DNA of 64,000 nt from Granulicella pectinivorans (GCF_900114625.1 NZ_FOZL01000001.1:2294001-2358000); one strand, 5' to 3'. Counted from the first letter of the stretch, positions 25,985-35,152 are shown. A program made the numbers and translations. The notes: generated from the letters alone by a model not told the origin.

Positions 25985-26374
25985 CTTTCGAAACTTATAA
26001 GGTTCGGATGTCGTACTTATCTGTCAAAGCTAGTTGTCGAGCTTTTACCAGATTTTATTGGGACGAGTTGATTGCGGAATATTTCATGCTTTTGTATTAC
26101 TTCGGGATCTGCCGTGAATAGGTAAGGAATGAATTTTTCGGACCGGAAAAAGGATTCCATCTACGCCGCTTGACGAGGAACCCGTGAAGGTCTACATTGG
26201 CTTCACTGACACCTAAGAAGTTTCCGGGCCTCCAGAGTATTGCTGCCATTGCGTGTCTGTTTTACCCCTCACTGAGTCTGTATTCGCTATGCCTGCGTGA
26301 GCCGGGCGTAGGCGAACCTGCGCGTTGATGATGTGGTTTCGTGCGTGTGGATGACAGCTTCAGTGAGGTGTTAC
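25985..26374. promoter_or_regulatory. upstream region of the tyrosinase/LodA operon
   Basis: This 390-bp region has no gene-like ORF. Its first 150 bp are AT-rich compared with the surroundings and contain TTGATT at 26068-26073 with a weak TGTATT 19 bp downstream as one possible promoter. The confidence in those boxes is low. GAGG at about 26365 serves as ribosome-binding site of the tyrosinase gene. Confidence 0.35.
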
Positions 26375-28390
26375 ATGGCAATTGCGGCAGTAAGTCTTTC
26401 TTTCAAGCAGGTTCTACAGCTTCTTGAAGATGTGAGTCATGGGGATGCTTCGGCGTTTGCCGGACTTAGCCTGTGGACGATGACGCGACAGGAGTTCCTG
26501 AATAGCACCTTAGGTGGACTTCCTCTGGTGAGTGTAGCCGTGAAGAAGAGTTGTTGCTCCAGCACGCCTGGGGGAGCGGTAGCTTCCGCGCTGGTGCTTG
26601 GATTGAAGGGAGAATTTCCGTTCGATCAGTCCCAGTATCCCAGGCTGCCGTGGGGTAAGAGTGCGATGAAGGCGGAGGAGATCGCACTGATCGAGGCGTG
26701 GATCGCCGATGGCGCTCCGGAAGACGCACCGATCGGGCAGGAGTATGTCGTTGGGCGCGGCGACTGGAGTGCTGATCAGGTTCGTGTGCGGGTAGAACCT
26801 TCCGCCTATGCGGACGCTGGCGCTGCCTACGCGGAGTACCAGGGCGCGACAAACGAATACAAGTATCAAAATGGCGAGCTGCGGCAGAGGATGAACATCG
26901 ACTGCATGTCGGAGGATCAGATTGAGCGCCTGCGCTATGCCTTTGGAGAACTCTACGCGCTGAATGACTGGCCGGACGATGCGCGCAACTATAACAATGT
27001 CGCGCTGATTCACCAGAACCACTGTCAGCATGGATGGGAGCGGTTTTTGCCGTGGCATCGCGTCTACCTGTATGAGCTGGAGCAGGTGATTCAAGATATC
27101 TGTCCCGATGTGACACTGCCGTACTGGGACTTCACGATGCCACAGTATGTGCCGGCCAGGCCTGCTGAAGGAGAGATCATTCCGCCGGCGCTGAAGGCGT
27201 TTCTGCGTAAGGAGTCTCTGCCGTTTCTTGCGGATCATGGCATCCCGGTAGATGGACTCGAGCCGTTGGTGGGTGAGCGTTTCGCACGGCAGACTGACTT
27301 CTTCGATGCGGTGGGCGGCGCAATTGGAGCGCAGTACACGACGGGTGTGGCGCGGGAGCGCTTTATCGACGCGCTGCTGGCGGCCAATCCTTTGTGGTAC
27401 CCGCTGCGGTATCCGGGGCAGTTCAAAGGGCAGACGATCAACAAGCAGATTCACTACCACTACCCTACGGCCGATGACATGGCGCAGATTCTGAGCCTGC
27501 GCAGCTTCCGCGACTTCGGTGGTGGAAGCAGCTATGACGATGCGTTCGGCTTCCTGGACCAGAATCCGCACAATACGATGCACATCTGGACTGGAGGGAT
27601 GAACCCGCAGGCCAAGGAAGATGCGGGTGACACGAAGGATCGCAACAAGAGCGTGCGGGTTGCGGGAAGGCGGTTTCACAAGAAATCGGATCTCTATAGC
27701 CAGCCGGCGCTGGGAGACATGTTCAGCAACCTGACTGCTTCGTACGATCCCATCTTCTGGTGCATTCATGTGAACATCGACCGCATCTGGCATGAGTGGC
27801 AGGAGTTGAACCCGAGCGGACTTCCTGCGGATCTCGACTCGGTATTGACGCCCTGGAGCTACACCATCCACGACACGCTGGAGATGCGGCGCTTCGGCTA
27901 CGAGTACGTGAAGAGCACATGCCTGTTGCCGGTTGGGGCGGCGTCGCCTGTCGCGCGGTTTGTGTCAAAGCCACTGGAGATTGCGCCTACGGTGCGCGGC
28001 TCGTTCCGTTCCGCGGAGGTGCGGCTGCATCGCGTACCGCAGTTGCCGCGATCGGGATTTGTGCGGGTGTTTCTGAACCTTCCCGATGCGAATGCGAACA
28101 CGCCGATCGATCATGCGAACTATGCGGGGTACCTGGCGATCTTCGGACATGGGGACTGCATTGGTGGCCCCGGACACTGTGCGGTGCCGCAGCGGAGCAG
28201 GTATGACCTTCGACCGCGTAGCCACAACGCCCCGCGCAACCATCGCGTGAACGTGACGGCGTGTGCCCGCCGGTTGTTTGACGCAGGTGCGTCTTCGATC
28301 GCGATCACCCTGGTGGTGATTGGAGCGGACTACGAGGAAGATCGCGAGTTGCTGCGAATGGATGGCGTTTCGCTGAACTTCCTCGACTAA
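26375..28390 (+). CDS. tyrosinase-family copper oxidase with a cytochrome-like N-terminal region
   Basis: A type-3 copper protein predicted to oxidise phenols to o-quinones. CuA ligands are visible as H213 or H216, H219 and H228 in IHQNHCQHGWERFLPWHR; Cys217 beside them could form the Cys-His thioether known in catechol oxidases. CuB ligands are H399, H403 (NPHNTMHIW) and H465 (DPIFWCIHVNIDRIW). The first His of the usual HH pair is Ile464, but the second, regarded as the ligand, is retained. Residues about 55-115 (PFDQSQYPRLPWGKSAM, ALIEAWIADGAPED) resemble the C-terminal half of a planctomycete-type cytochrome c, yet no CxxCH exists. No signal peptide is evident. 671 aa from ATG 26375. First gene of a six-gene operon; the LodA-like gene follows after 46 bp. 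Confidence 0.85.
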   Translation: MAIAAVSLSFKQVLQLLEDVSHGDASAFAGLSLWTMTRQEFLNSTLGGLPLVSVAVKKSCCSSTPGGAVASALVLGLKGEFPFDQSQYPRLPWGKSAMKAEEIALIEAWIADGAPEDAPIGQEYVVGRGDWSADQVRVRVEPSAYADAGAAYAEYQGATNEYKYQNGELRQRMNIDCMSEDQIERLRYAFGELYALNDWPDDARNYNNVALIHQNHCQHGWERFLPWHRVYLYELEQVIQDICPDVTLPYWDFTMPQYVPARPAEGEIIPPALKAFLRKESLPFLADHGIPVDGLEPLVGERFARQTDFFDAVGGAIGAQYTTGVARERFIDALLAANPLWYPLRYPGQFKGQTINKQIHYHYPTADDMAQILSLRSFRDFGGGSSYDDAFGFLDQNPHNTMHIWTGGMNPQAKEDAGDTKDRNKSVRVAGRRFHKKSDLYSQPALGDMFSNLTASYDPIFWCIHVNIDRIWHEWQELNPSGLPADLDSVLTPWSYTIHDTLEMRRFGYEYVKSTCLLPVGAASPVARFVSKPLEIAPTVRGSFRSAEVRLHRVPQLPRSGFVRVFLNLPDANANTPIDHANYAGYLAIFGHGDCIGGPGHCAVPQRSRYDLRPRSHNAPRNHRVNVTACARRLFDAGASSIAITLVVIGADYEEDRELLRMDGVSLNFLD

Positions 28391-28436
28391 AACTTCTCCA
28401 CATCAAGATTGAGCTGTTGCAGAAAGGACTTCGTTC

Positions 28437-31154
28437 GTGAGCGAACCAAGAGTGATTCCGCAGTACAAGATTCATCCCGCCATTGGCATTGCGCGTCTGG
28501 GGAACAGCCCGGACGAGTTTTGTATCTCGCCGGAGACGCCTGCTGCGCTGCCGATTGCCTGCGATGCGCAGGGCAATCCGCTGCTCGATGTCGACGGCAA
28601 GACACCGTTGACGATCACCAAGTTCAAGGACAAGGCAGGCCGTATCCGTCGGCAGGCTGCGCGCTTCCAGGTATATGTCTACGACGAGAGGAGTCCGGAG
28701 GGGCGTCCGCTCGAGTTGGGCGATCCTGTGGAGGGCGGCGGGAATCACGGGAAGCTGGTGGACATTCAATGGCGGGTGTATCTCGCGAACAAGAAGTCGG
28801 CATGGTACGAGTTCCAGCAACTCGAAGGCGAACACGGCTATCTCGATGGGCATCCACTGCGCAACGCCAGCGTCACCGATCCGAATGAGCGGCAGACGCT
28901 GATCATCGATCCGGGGCCGCGTGTGGTGGATAAGGATAACGGCAGTGCAAGCTTCGACCGCACGGACGTCAACCAATACTCGCCGACCTTTCCCCCGGAG
29001 AAGCTGGAGCCACGAAAGATCGATACTCTCGGCGCTCTGCTGACGAACACGGCGGGGCAGTTACTCGTGCTGGGTGGGCATGGGAACTCGGGATCGTACC
29101 TGAAGGGGCTGGGGCAGCCGCGCATCGATAGCTACGCGAACACCGATGGATGGTTCGACGACACGTCGGATGGGCCAGTGATGGCGCGGCTGATTATGTA
29201 TTCGGAGGAGGTTACGGCCACGCGCTATATCGACGTCGACTATCCGGCGTGGGTGGTGTGCGCGTACCCCGCGTATGTGCCGGAGATCCTGGATATGATC
29301 ACGCTGGACGACGTGGTCTTCAACACGGCGGTGACCCAGTTTGCCTATCGCACGAACTTCTATGGCAAGGCAGGTACGTTCGCGCAGCCGCAGGTCATCG
29401 ACCCGACCGATATGGAAGCGTTGGCGCTCTGGCAGGCTTCCAACCTGATGTGGAATCCCGACTATAAGCCGTGGTTCTTCCGCGATATCTGGCCGATTCT
29501 CTTTCGCGCGGATGAGTACACCTATCTGACCAACGTGCTGCAGCAGTCGAACTATCCGCACAATCAGACCAAGCGCGGCAACTTCGATGTGGAGAAGCTG
29601 CAGGTGCCTCCGCAGGTGAACGAGGTGGCATATACGCGCGGCAGTGTGCGCTCGACGACTGCGAATCAGTCGGGCGAACTCTTCATGGACGAACTGGAAG
29701 CGGCGTTGATGATGCTCGACTTGCAGATCCAGACTTCGAAGCGTTTCAACGACAAGCCACGGCTTCTGGCCGCGGTGCAGAGCGCGGATATACGGACTTC
29801 GCTGCTCAAGGCTTTGAAGGCGTTTGCTGACGTGGCGGCCGGCGGGGTGAGTCCTGAGGATGTAACGGCTTATGTTGCACGCTGGGAGTTGGCGTATGCG
29901 AATGCGCAGGAGCCGGAGAGCGATACGAACAACGCCTACCTGGCCGCTTCTGCGCATCTCAAGGCGGTACTGAAGGAAATGGGAGAGCAGCTTTCGACGC
30001 AGCTTGCAAATGCGGAGACTGCGGAACAGAAGCATCTCCTGAAGGCCGCGCTTGCAGTGCAAAAGCCGCCGCGTCCTGGCGATGCCGTTGGTGCGGCGCT
30101 TGACCGTTTGTACACGGCGTACCGCTCCGGCACCATGCTGGCAACGCAGCTCGCGAAGGTGAAGGTGGAGAGCACGGTCGATCCGTATCTGCGCTATCGC
30201 ACTTATCTGTACGATCTGCTTCGCAAAGAGAGTGAAGAAAATATCTTCCGTGTGGAAGCCAAGCCGACCAGTCGCGTGCATCATCTCCCGCTGATGCCTT
30301 TGCTCAGCGGCGACAATCCTATCTCGAACGATCTTCCCTCAAAGTTTCTGCGGTTGACGGATGTGCAGTTGTATCTGCTGCGCCAGTGGATGCAGGGCAA
30401 GTTCTTCAACGAGATTGAAGAGGGCTGGGTGCCGAAGGATGCGATCGATCCGTGGGAGCCCTACAAGGATGTCGTCAACAGGACGGGGCGCGAGCTCGAC
30501 CAGAACGTCCTCACGAACCTTGCCGGGGGAGCGTTCTGCCCAGGTGCGGAGGTGGGCTGGATTATTCGCAATCCATCGATCTATGCAGAGCCTTACCGCA
30601 TCAAGGCCGACCCCAGTTGCTACACGTTTCAGCAGACAGCCGCCAACCAGAATCAGAATCAGACGCCGGAGCAGCGTTACATCGGCTACATCTCCAGTCC
30701 GCTGAGCCAGTCGAGCGATTACAAGGCGGGTTTGCAACCGGGAGACCTGACGAAGATGATGGCTCTGCCATGGCAGGCGGACTTCAACGAGTGCTCGACG
30801 CAGGATATCGATGTGACGTACGAGCTCTGGAACACCATCAACCCGAAGAACCCGAAAGACCCGTGGATGAAGCGGGAGGCGATGGTGTGGGAGACGCTGT
30901 GGTGGCCGGCGCATCGGCCGATGCAGGTGTTCGAGAACGTCGGGACGGACGAGGCTCCGAACCTGCTTTATCTTGCGTGGGCGCAGGGTGTCCCGCAGAC
31001 GCTGGCGGGCGATTTGAAGATGGTGACGGAGTGGCCGCGATTCAGCTTCGTGGTGCGCAACCCCTACACCAAGCCGCAGAGTGACCTGAACCAGCCTTCG
31101 CCGAATCAGAAGTACATCGGCGTGGAGCGCAACCTGAACGATCAATCCGCCTAA
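28437..31154 (+). CDS. LodA/GoxA-like cysteine tryptophylquinone (CTQ) oxidase
   Basis: This 905-aa protein begins with the LodA-family signature YKIHPAIGIARLGNSPDEF and continues KFKDKAGRIRRQAARFQVY. LodA-type enzymes are quinoproteins that deaminate amino acids (lysine, glycine), releasing ammonia and H2O2, using CTQ made from a Cys and a Trp in the same chain. Candidate cofactor residues are Cys701 (GGAFCPGAEVGW) and Trp779 (MMALPWQADFNEC), 78 residues apart, against 65 in Marinomonas LodA (C516/W581); an Asn/Gln-rich insert lies between them. Start is GTG 28437 with AAGGA 8 nt upstream. No signal peptide. The LodB-like flavoprotein required for CTQ maturation is encoded two genes downstream. 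The substrate cannot be predicted from sequence. Confidence 0.88.
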   Translation: MSEPRVIPQYKIHPAIGIARLGNSPDEFCISPETPAALPIACDAQGNPLLDVDGKTPLTITKFKDKAGRIRRQAARFQVYVYDERSPEGRPLELGDPVEGGGNHGKLVDIQWRVYLANKKSAWYEFQQLEGEHGYLDGHPLRNASVTDPNERQTLIIDPGPRVVDKDNGSASFDRTDVNQYSPTFPPEKLEPRKIDTLGALLTNTAGQLLVLGGHGNSGSYLKGLGQPRIDSYANTDGWFDDTSDGPVMARLIMYSEEVTATRYIDVDYPAWVVCAYPAYVPEILDMITLDDVVFNTAVTQFAYRTNFYGKAGTFAQPQVIDPTDMEALALWQASNLMWNPDYKPWFFRDIWPILFRADEYTYLTNVLQQSNYPHNQTKRGNFDVEKLQVPPQVNEVAYTRGSVRSTTANQSGELFMDELEAALMMLDLQIQTSKRFNDKPRLLAAVQSADIRTSLLKALKAFADVAAGGVSPEDVTAYVARWELAYANAQEPESDTNNAYLAASAHLKAVLKEMGEQLSTQLANAETAEQKHLLKAALAVQKPPRPGDAVGAALDRLYTAYRSGTMLATQLAKVKVESTVDPYLRYRTYLYDLLRKESEENIFRVEAKPTSRVHHLPLMPLLSGDNPISNDLPSKFLRLTDVQLYLLRQWMQGKFFNEIEEGWVPKDAIDPWEPYKDVVNRTGRELDQNVLTNLAGGAFCPGAEVGWIIRNPSIYAEPYRIKADPSCYTFQQTAANQNQNQTPEQRYIGYISSPLSQSSDYKAGLQPGDLTKMMALPWQADFNECSTQDIDVTYELWNTINPKNPKDPWMKREAMVWETLWWPAHRPMQVFENVGTDEAPNLLYLAWAQGVPQTLAGDLKMVTEWPRFSFVVRNPYTKPQSDLNQPSPNQKYIGVERNLNDQSA

Positions 31155-31174
31155 AGCGCGGATGGAGGAAGCAC

Positions 31175-31600
31175 ATGGCAGATAACCCATTTGTGGGCAG
31201 TTGGACGTATCGCAGCTTGTTGAATCAGACGGATGCGTCGGTCCCGTTCAACAGTCTGGAGTTTGGTGTAGGAACCATCGTCATCGACGACGGACCGATG
31301 GAGCTTCTTACCGGCACGATCGGCGGCGATGGTTGGTCGCTTGCGCTGCACGGATCGCGTGGATACGGCTCGCCCGCGCAGGTGCGCTTTCAGGGTAAAG
31401 GCCTGGTGAGCGGCGAGGAGTGGATTTACGACTACATCGCCTGGCTGGTGCCGGTGTGGCCGAACAGCACGGCGACGTTACAGAAGACGGCGATGGTCGG
31501 GTCCGTGGTCCGGACGATTCCTCACTCCTCCGGCAATGGCGGTGTGTCGCCTGCGGGGGTGGTTGCGTCGTTCTATGCGGTGAAGGTGGATCCGAGCTGA
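31175..31600 (+). CDS. small beta-rich protein accompanying LodA-like oxidase
   Basis: A 141-aa protein of unknown function that begins ADNPFVGSWTYRSLLNQ, a lipocalin-like GxW start, and is mostly predicted beta strand (FGVGTIVIDDGPMELLTG, WSLALHGSRGYG, VRFQGKGLVSGEEWIYDY). It ends near VVRTIPHSSG and VVASFYAVK. No signal peptide or metal motif is seen. GGAGG lies upstream of ATG 31175. The gene lies 20 bp after lodA-like and overlaps the LodB-like start by one base, so it is made together with them. A role as small-molecule carrier, subunit or assembly factor is inference. Confidence 0.65.
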   Translation: MADNPFVGSWTYRSLLNQTDASVPFNSLEFGVGTIVIDDGPMELLTGTIGGDGWSLALHGSRGYGSPAQVRFQGKGLVSGEEWIYDYIAWLVPVWPNSTATLQKTAMVGSVVRTIPHSSGNGGVSPAGVVASFYAVKVDPS

Positions 31601-32706
31601 TGGCTGGCACTCGGTTCGACGTCGCGGTGATCGGTGCTGGACCGGCAGGCTCGGCATGCGCTGCGTCGCTGTGTCGAAGGTTTCCGGGGCTCACGGTGCT
31701 TCTGTTGGAACGGACGCGTTTCGAGGAGCAGCGCATTGGGGAAGTGCTTCCGGCGGCGGCTCTGCCGGTGCTGCGCCAGATTGGCTTTTCCAAGGAGAGG
31801 CTGGTGGGTATGAGTTCGTCGTCGCATATCGCTTCATCGGCATGGGGCGATGCGCGCCTGCTGGAGACGCATCACCTCTTTTCGGCAGCGGGGCAGGGCT
31901 TTCATCTTGACCGCAACCGCTTCGATGCGGCGCTGTGTTTTCATGCGGAGGCCAGCGGAGCGCAGGTGCGAAGGGCCTGCAGCTTGCGCGCTGCCGAGCG
32001 CGAGGGAGAGGATTGGCACCTTGAGCTGAGCGATGGTGCTTCTGTGTTGTCACGCTTCGTGGTGGAAGCGACGGGACGGCGTTGTGCGTTTGCGCGCGGT
32101 CAAGGTGTCAGGCCGCAAATGCTCGATCGTCTCATCGCGTACTCGCGTTTTTTTCGCGAAGGCGAGTGCGATGAGAAAAGCATTGCGATCGAGGCGTGCC
32201 GGCATGGTTGGTGGTACACGGCACCGCTCCCCGGTGGACGACGCATCGTGAGTTTTCTTTCCGATGTGGACCTTGCGCGCGAGCGGGGTTTGCCGTCCTC
32301 AGAGGCCTGGACTGCATTGTTCGATGAGACCGAGCATGTTGCCAAGCTTGTCCATGATGTGGAGTGCGGCGATGAGATCGTTGTGCGTCCCGCCTCGACC
32401 GGCGCGTTGAGCGTAGCTGGCGGTGATGGCTGGCTGGCGACTGGAGATGCGCTTGCGAGCTGCGACCCCTTGGCTGCGCAGGGCATCACGAAAGCTCTCC
32501 ATTCGGGCGTGCTGGCTTCGTTCGTCGCAGTCGATGCCTTGCAGGGAAGAGCGCATGAGGCGCACAGCCGCTATGGTGCGTTGATGGCGCGTCACATGGA
32601 AGGCTTCCTGCGCATGCACGCTGTCCACTACGCGCATGAGATGCGTTGGCCCGATATGCCGTTCTGGAGCCGTCGTCACGGCGTGCGTTTGGAAGAGGCC
32701 GCCTGA
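31600..32706 (+). CDS. LodB-like FAD-dependent oxidoreductase (CTQ maturation flavoprotein)
   Basis: This 368-aa flavoprotein starts with the dinucleotide-binding motif FDVAVIGAGPAGSACAASL, followed by LLLERTRFEEQRIGEVLP and later DGWLATGDALASCDPLAAQG, the FAD-binding GD motif of the tryptophan-halogenase/geranylgeranyl-reductase group to which LodB belongs. LodB proteins are required to generate the CTQ cofactor in the partner LodA. The ATG overlaps the previous stop (TGATG). The halogenase-type WxWxIP active-site motif is not evident. Role as the LodA maturase follows from synteny and family. Confidence 0.82.
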   Translation: MAGTRFDVAVIGAGPAGSACAASLCRRFPGLTVLLLERTRFEEQRIGEVLPAAALPVLRQIGFSKERLVGMSSSSHIASSAWGDARLLETHHLFSAAGQGFHLDRNRFDAALCFHAEASGAQVRRACSLRAAEREGEDWHLELSDGASVLSRFVVEATGRRCAFARGQGVRPQMLDRLIAYSRFFREGECDEKSIAIEACRHGWWYTAPLPGGRRIVSFLSDVDLARERGLPSSEAWTALFDETEHVAKLVHDVECGDEIVVRPASTGALSVAGGDGWLATGDALASCDPLAAQGITKALHSGVLASFVAVDALQGRAHEAHSRYGALMARHMEGFLRMHAVHYAHEMRWPDMPFWSRRHGVRLEEAA

Positions 32707-33143
32707 TGAAATTGATATCTCCATCGAGATCGGCGGCATCGGCTACGGTCTGCATGATTTGCGTGCCGAAGCTTGGCTGTCCGCTTTGCTGGCCTCTGCT
32801 GGCAGCTCTCTGCAGCCTGATGGGTGTGCCGTTTCACTACGTGGATAGCGTGCTGCTCACTCTCACCGCTCTGGCACTTGGGGCGTGCGTTGTTGTCGTG
32901 TTCAGGCGACGGGGAAGAGGATGTGCGCCGCTTCTGCTGGCGGTCGCCTCTCTCTTGCTCATTGCGGCATTCCGTATCTTCGATCTCGCTCCAGCGGTGG
33001 ACTATGCCGGCAGCTTCGGCGTGGCTGTGTCGATCGTCTGGCGCGCACACCGCAAAGGTTTTCTTCGGGCCCGTACTACTGCGGCATCGTGTCCGGTTGT
33101 TGCCGCGGAATCATCCTGTTTCGCCCCACTGAGACGCACCTAG
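32706..33143 (+). CDS. small cysteine-containing membrane protein (MerC-like)
   Basis: This 145-aa protein has about four hydrophobic helices (PLCWPLLAALCSLMGVPF; VLLTLTALALGACVVVVF; APLLLAVASLLLIAAFRIF; VDYAGSFGVAVSIVW) and an early cysteine cluster CMICVPKLGCPLCWP. The layout resembles MerC/MerT-type metal-transport proteins. In an operon with a tyrosinase and a multicopper oxidase a copper-handling role is plausible but is inference. Start ATG 32706 overlaps the LodB-like stop (TGATG); an in-frame opening at 32646 lies inside the upstream gene. Its stop is 14 bp before the multicopper oxidase start. Confidence 0.68.
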   Translation: MKLISPSRSAASATVCMICVPKLGCPLCWPLLAALCSLMGVPFHYVDSVLLTLTALALGACVVVVFRRRGRGCAPLLLAVASLLLIAAFRIFDLAPAVDYAGSFGVAVSIVWRAHRKGFLRARTTAASCPVVAAESSCFAPLRRT

Positions 33144-33157
33144 GAGAGATGTCCCGT

Positions 33158-35143
33158 ATGTCTACTTTCGTGAGAACTGTTGCTTCGCTTGCTCTGCTTT
33201 TGATTGGCAGTGCCGCTGCTCAAACTCCTACGCCGGCTGCCCGGCTCCAGAGCTTCGCCCTGAAGGATCCGAAGGGGCCTTGCCCGTATGTGCCCATCGA
33301 TCTGGAAAAGCCTGGCGTTGCGATGCAGCCGTTGAAGACGCCACCTGCGCTGCGTTCCGTGGGCGGCGTTTTGCAGACGGATCTGACGGTGAAGTATACC
33401 GATCCGGCCAAGACGAAGCTGGCCGATTGCGGCGTGAAGCTGCGTTCGTTCAACGGAGAGCTGGTGGGGCCAACGATACGGCTGAAGCCGGGCGATACGT
33501 TGAAGCTCAACCTGATCAACGCGCTGCCGAAGGAGACAGCGGCGGAGGTCGCACGGCAGTATGAGGATGAGGCGACCCAGGCGCATCTCGTGACCATTCC
33601 GCACAGCTTCAATACCACCAACATGCACTATCACGGTCTGCATGTGTCGCCTTCGAGCCACATTGTCCGTGCTCCGGGACGCAAAGATGAACTGATTGCA
33701 AGCGACGATGTTTTGATCGCCGTCATGCCCGGACAGACGCAAAAGTATGAAGTGGCCATTCCGAAGAATCATCCGGCCGGGACGTTCTGGTATCACCCGC
33801 ACGCGCATGGTTCTACCTCGATTCAGGTGGGCAGCGGTATGGCGGGCGCGTTGATCATCGATGACGATCCCGCGACTCTGCCTGCGTCATTGCGCGACGC
33901 GAGCGACGAGCAGCATGAGAAGATCCTCGAGTTCGAGAGCATTCTCTATAACCAGGATGGCGAAGTGACGACCATCGCTTCGTTCTTTCCATCGCCCGGT
34001 ATCCCCACGGTCAAGAACTGCGCGGCGTTCGGTGGGCCTCTGCCCGACCAGACGTCGGTTGGCACGTGGCAGTGCTCGAATCGCAGGACGACGGTCAATG
34101 GCCAGATCGTTCCGATCATTCATATGCGACCGGGTGAGGTGTCGCGGTGGCGCATGATCGATACCAGCTTCCGCGAGTCGATCGAACTGCAACTGGACGA
34201 CCATACACTGCATGAGATTGCGCTGGACGGTATCTACACCGGCAAGATCGACGACTGGAATGAGGATACGCAGCCGCTCGACCTTGAACCCGGCTATCGC
34301 AGCGACGTTCTTGTGAAGGCCAGACCCTGCAACCTGCAGCAGCACGCTGCCTCCGAGGCGTCGTTGCTGTCGCACAGCGATGTGCGTGCTCTGCTGATGG
34401 CTCCCAATGCGAGGGCGGTTGCTCCGACGACATGCCGCTATGGCCTGTGGAATCGTGCAGTCTCGACCAACCAGTCGCTGCGCGGTTCGCAGCAGCGTGA
34501 GGCTCTGCTTGCCATTCTCGAGGTGGATGGTGACCCGGAAAATATGACTCTGCCCACCGCCGCGGAGATGGCGAAGATGAATCCGTTTCCGAACGTAAAT
34601 CTGCCGGCTCAGCTTGGTCAGCAGGGAGGACCGATCGGCGTGCAGGAGGTGGTCTTCAAGCTGGGTGCCGATCTGCGCAATCCGGGCGGTACTCCGAACT
34701 GCGCCTCGAACCCTGGAGGCTGCCCGACGAATTACTTTCAGGTGAACTACATGGCCTATGACCCGTCCCACGAGCGCAAGCTGCTGCTCGGCGCAACGGA
34801 GATGTGGAACATTACCACCGTTGGCGATCCAGCCAATGTGCCGAGCGGCATTCCACCGCTGCCGCACGTATTTCACATCCACGTCAATCCCTTCCAGGTC
34901 TCTCGCTCCGATCCCAACGGCAATCCTGAGTTGGTGTGGAAGGATACGCTGCTCATCCCTCCTGCCGCGAACGTGAATGTCTATACGCAGTACCTGGACT
35001 TCACCGGAGCGTTCGTCATGCACTGCCACATCCTGGATCACGAGGACCTCGGGATGATGGAGGTAGAAAACGTGGTGAAGGATCTGGCCACTCCGATGCC
35101 CGATGCCATGATGATGCTGGAGCATGATCAGATGAAGCACTGA
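33158..35143 (+). CDS. exported multicopper oxidase (laccase/bilirubin-oxidase-like)
   Basis: The protein has a Sec signal peptide (STFVRTVASLALLLIGSAAA then Q) and all multicopper-oxidase motifs: H157-Y-H159 (MHYHGLHV), H213-P-H215-A-H217 (WYHPHAHGS), the HVFHIHVNPF motif, and H622-C623-H624 followed by ILDHEDLGMMEV, which supplies the type-1 copper Cys, His and Met ligands. It would oxidise phenols, amines or metal ions with O2 in the periplasm. Length is 661 aa from ATG 33158 (AGGAG 11 nt upstream); ATG 33149 is an alternative start. It is the last gene of the tyrosinase/LodA operon before a strong hairpin. Confidence 0.88.
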   Translation: MSTFVRTVASLALLLIGSAAAQTPTPAARLQSFALKDPKGPCPYVPIDLEKPGVAMQPLKTPPALRSVGGVLQTDLTVKYTDPAKTKLADCGVKLRSFNGELVGPTIRLKPGDTLKLNLINALPKETAAEVARQYEDEATQAHLVTIPHSFNTTNMHYHGLHVSPSSHIVRAPGRKDELIASDDVLIAVMPGQTQKYEVAIPKNHPAGTFWYHPHAHGSTSIQVGSGMAGALIIDDDPATLPASLRDASDEQHEKILEFESILYNQDGEVTTIASFFPSPGIPTVKNCAAFGGPLPDQTSVGTWQCSNRRTTVNGQIVPIIHMRPGEVSRWRMIDTSFRESIELQLDDHTLHEIALDGIYTGKIDDWNEDTQPLDLEPGYRSDVLVKARPCNLQQHAASEASLLSHSDVRALLMAPNARAVAPTTCRYGLWNRAVSTNQSLRGSQQREALLAILEVDGDPENMTLPTAAEMAKMNPFPNVNLPAQLGQQGGPIGVQEVVFKLGADLRNPGGTPNCASNPGGCPTNYFQVNYMAYDPSHERKLLLGATEMWNITTVGDPANVPSGIPPLPHVFHIHVNPFQVSRSDPNGNPELVWKDTLLIPPAANVNVYTQYLDFTGAFVMHCHILDHEDLGMMEVENVVKDLATPMPDAMMMLEHDQMKH

Positions 35144-35152
35144 CGCAGCTCG

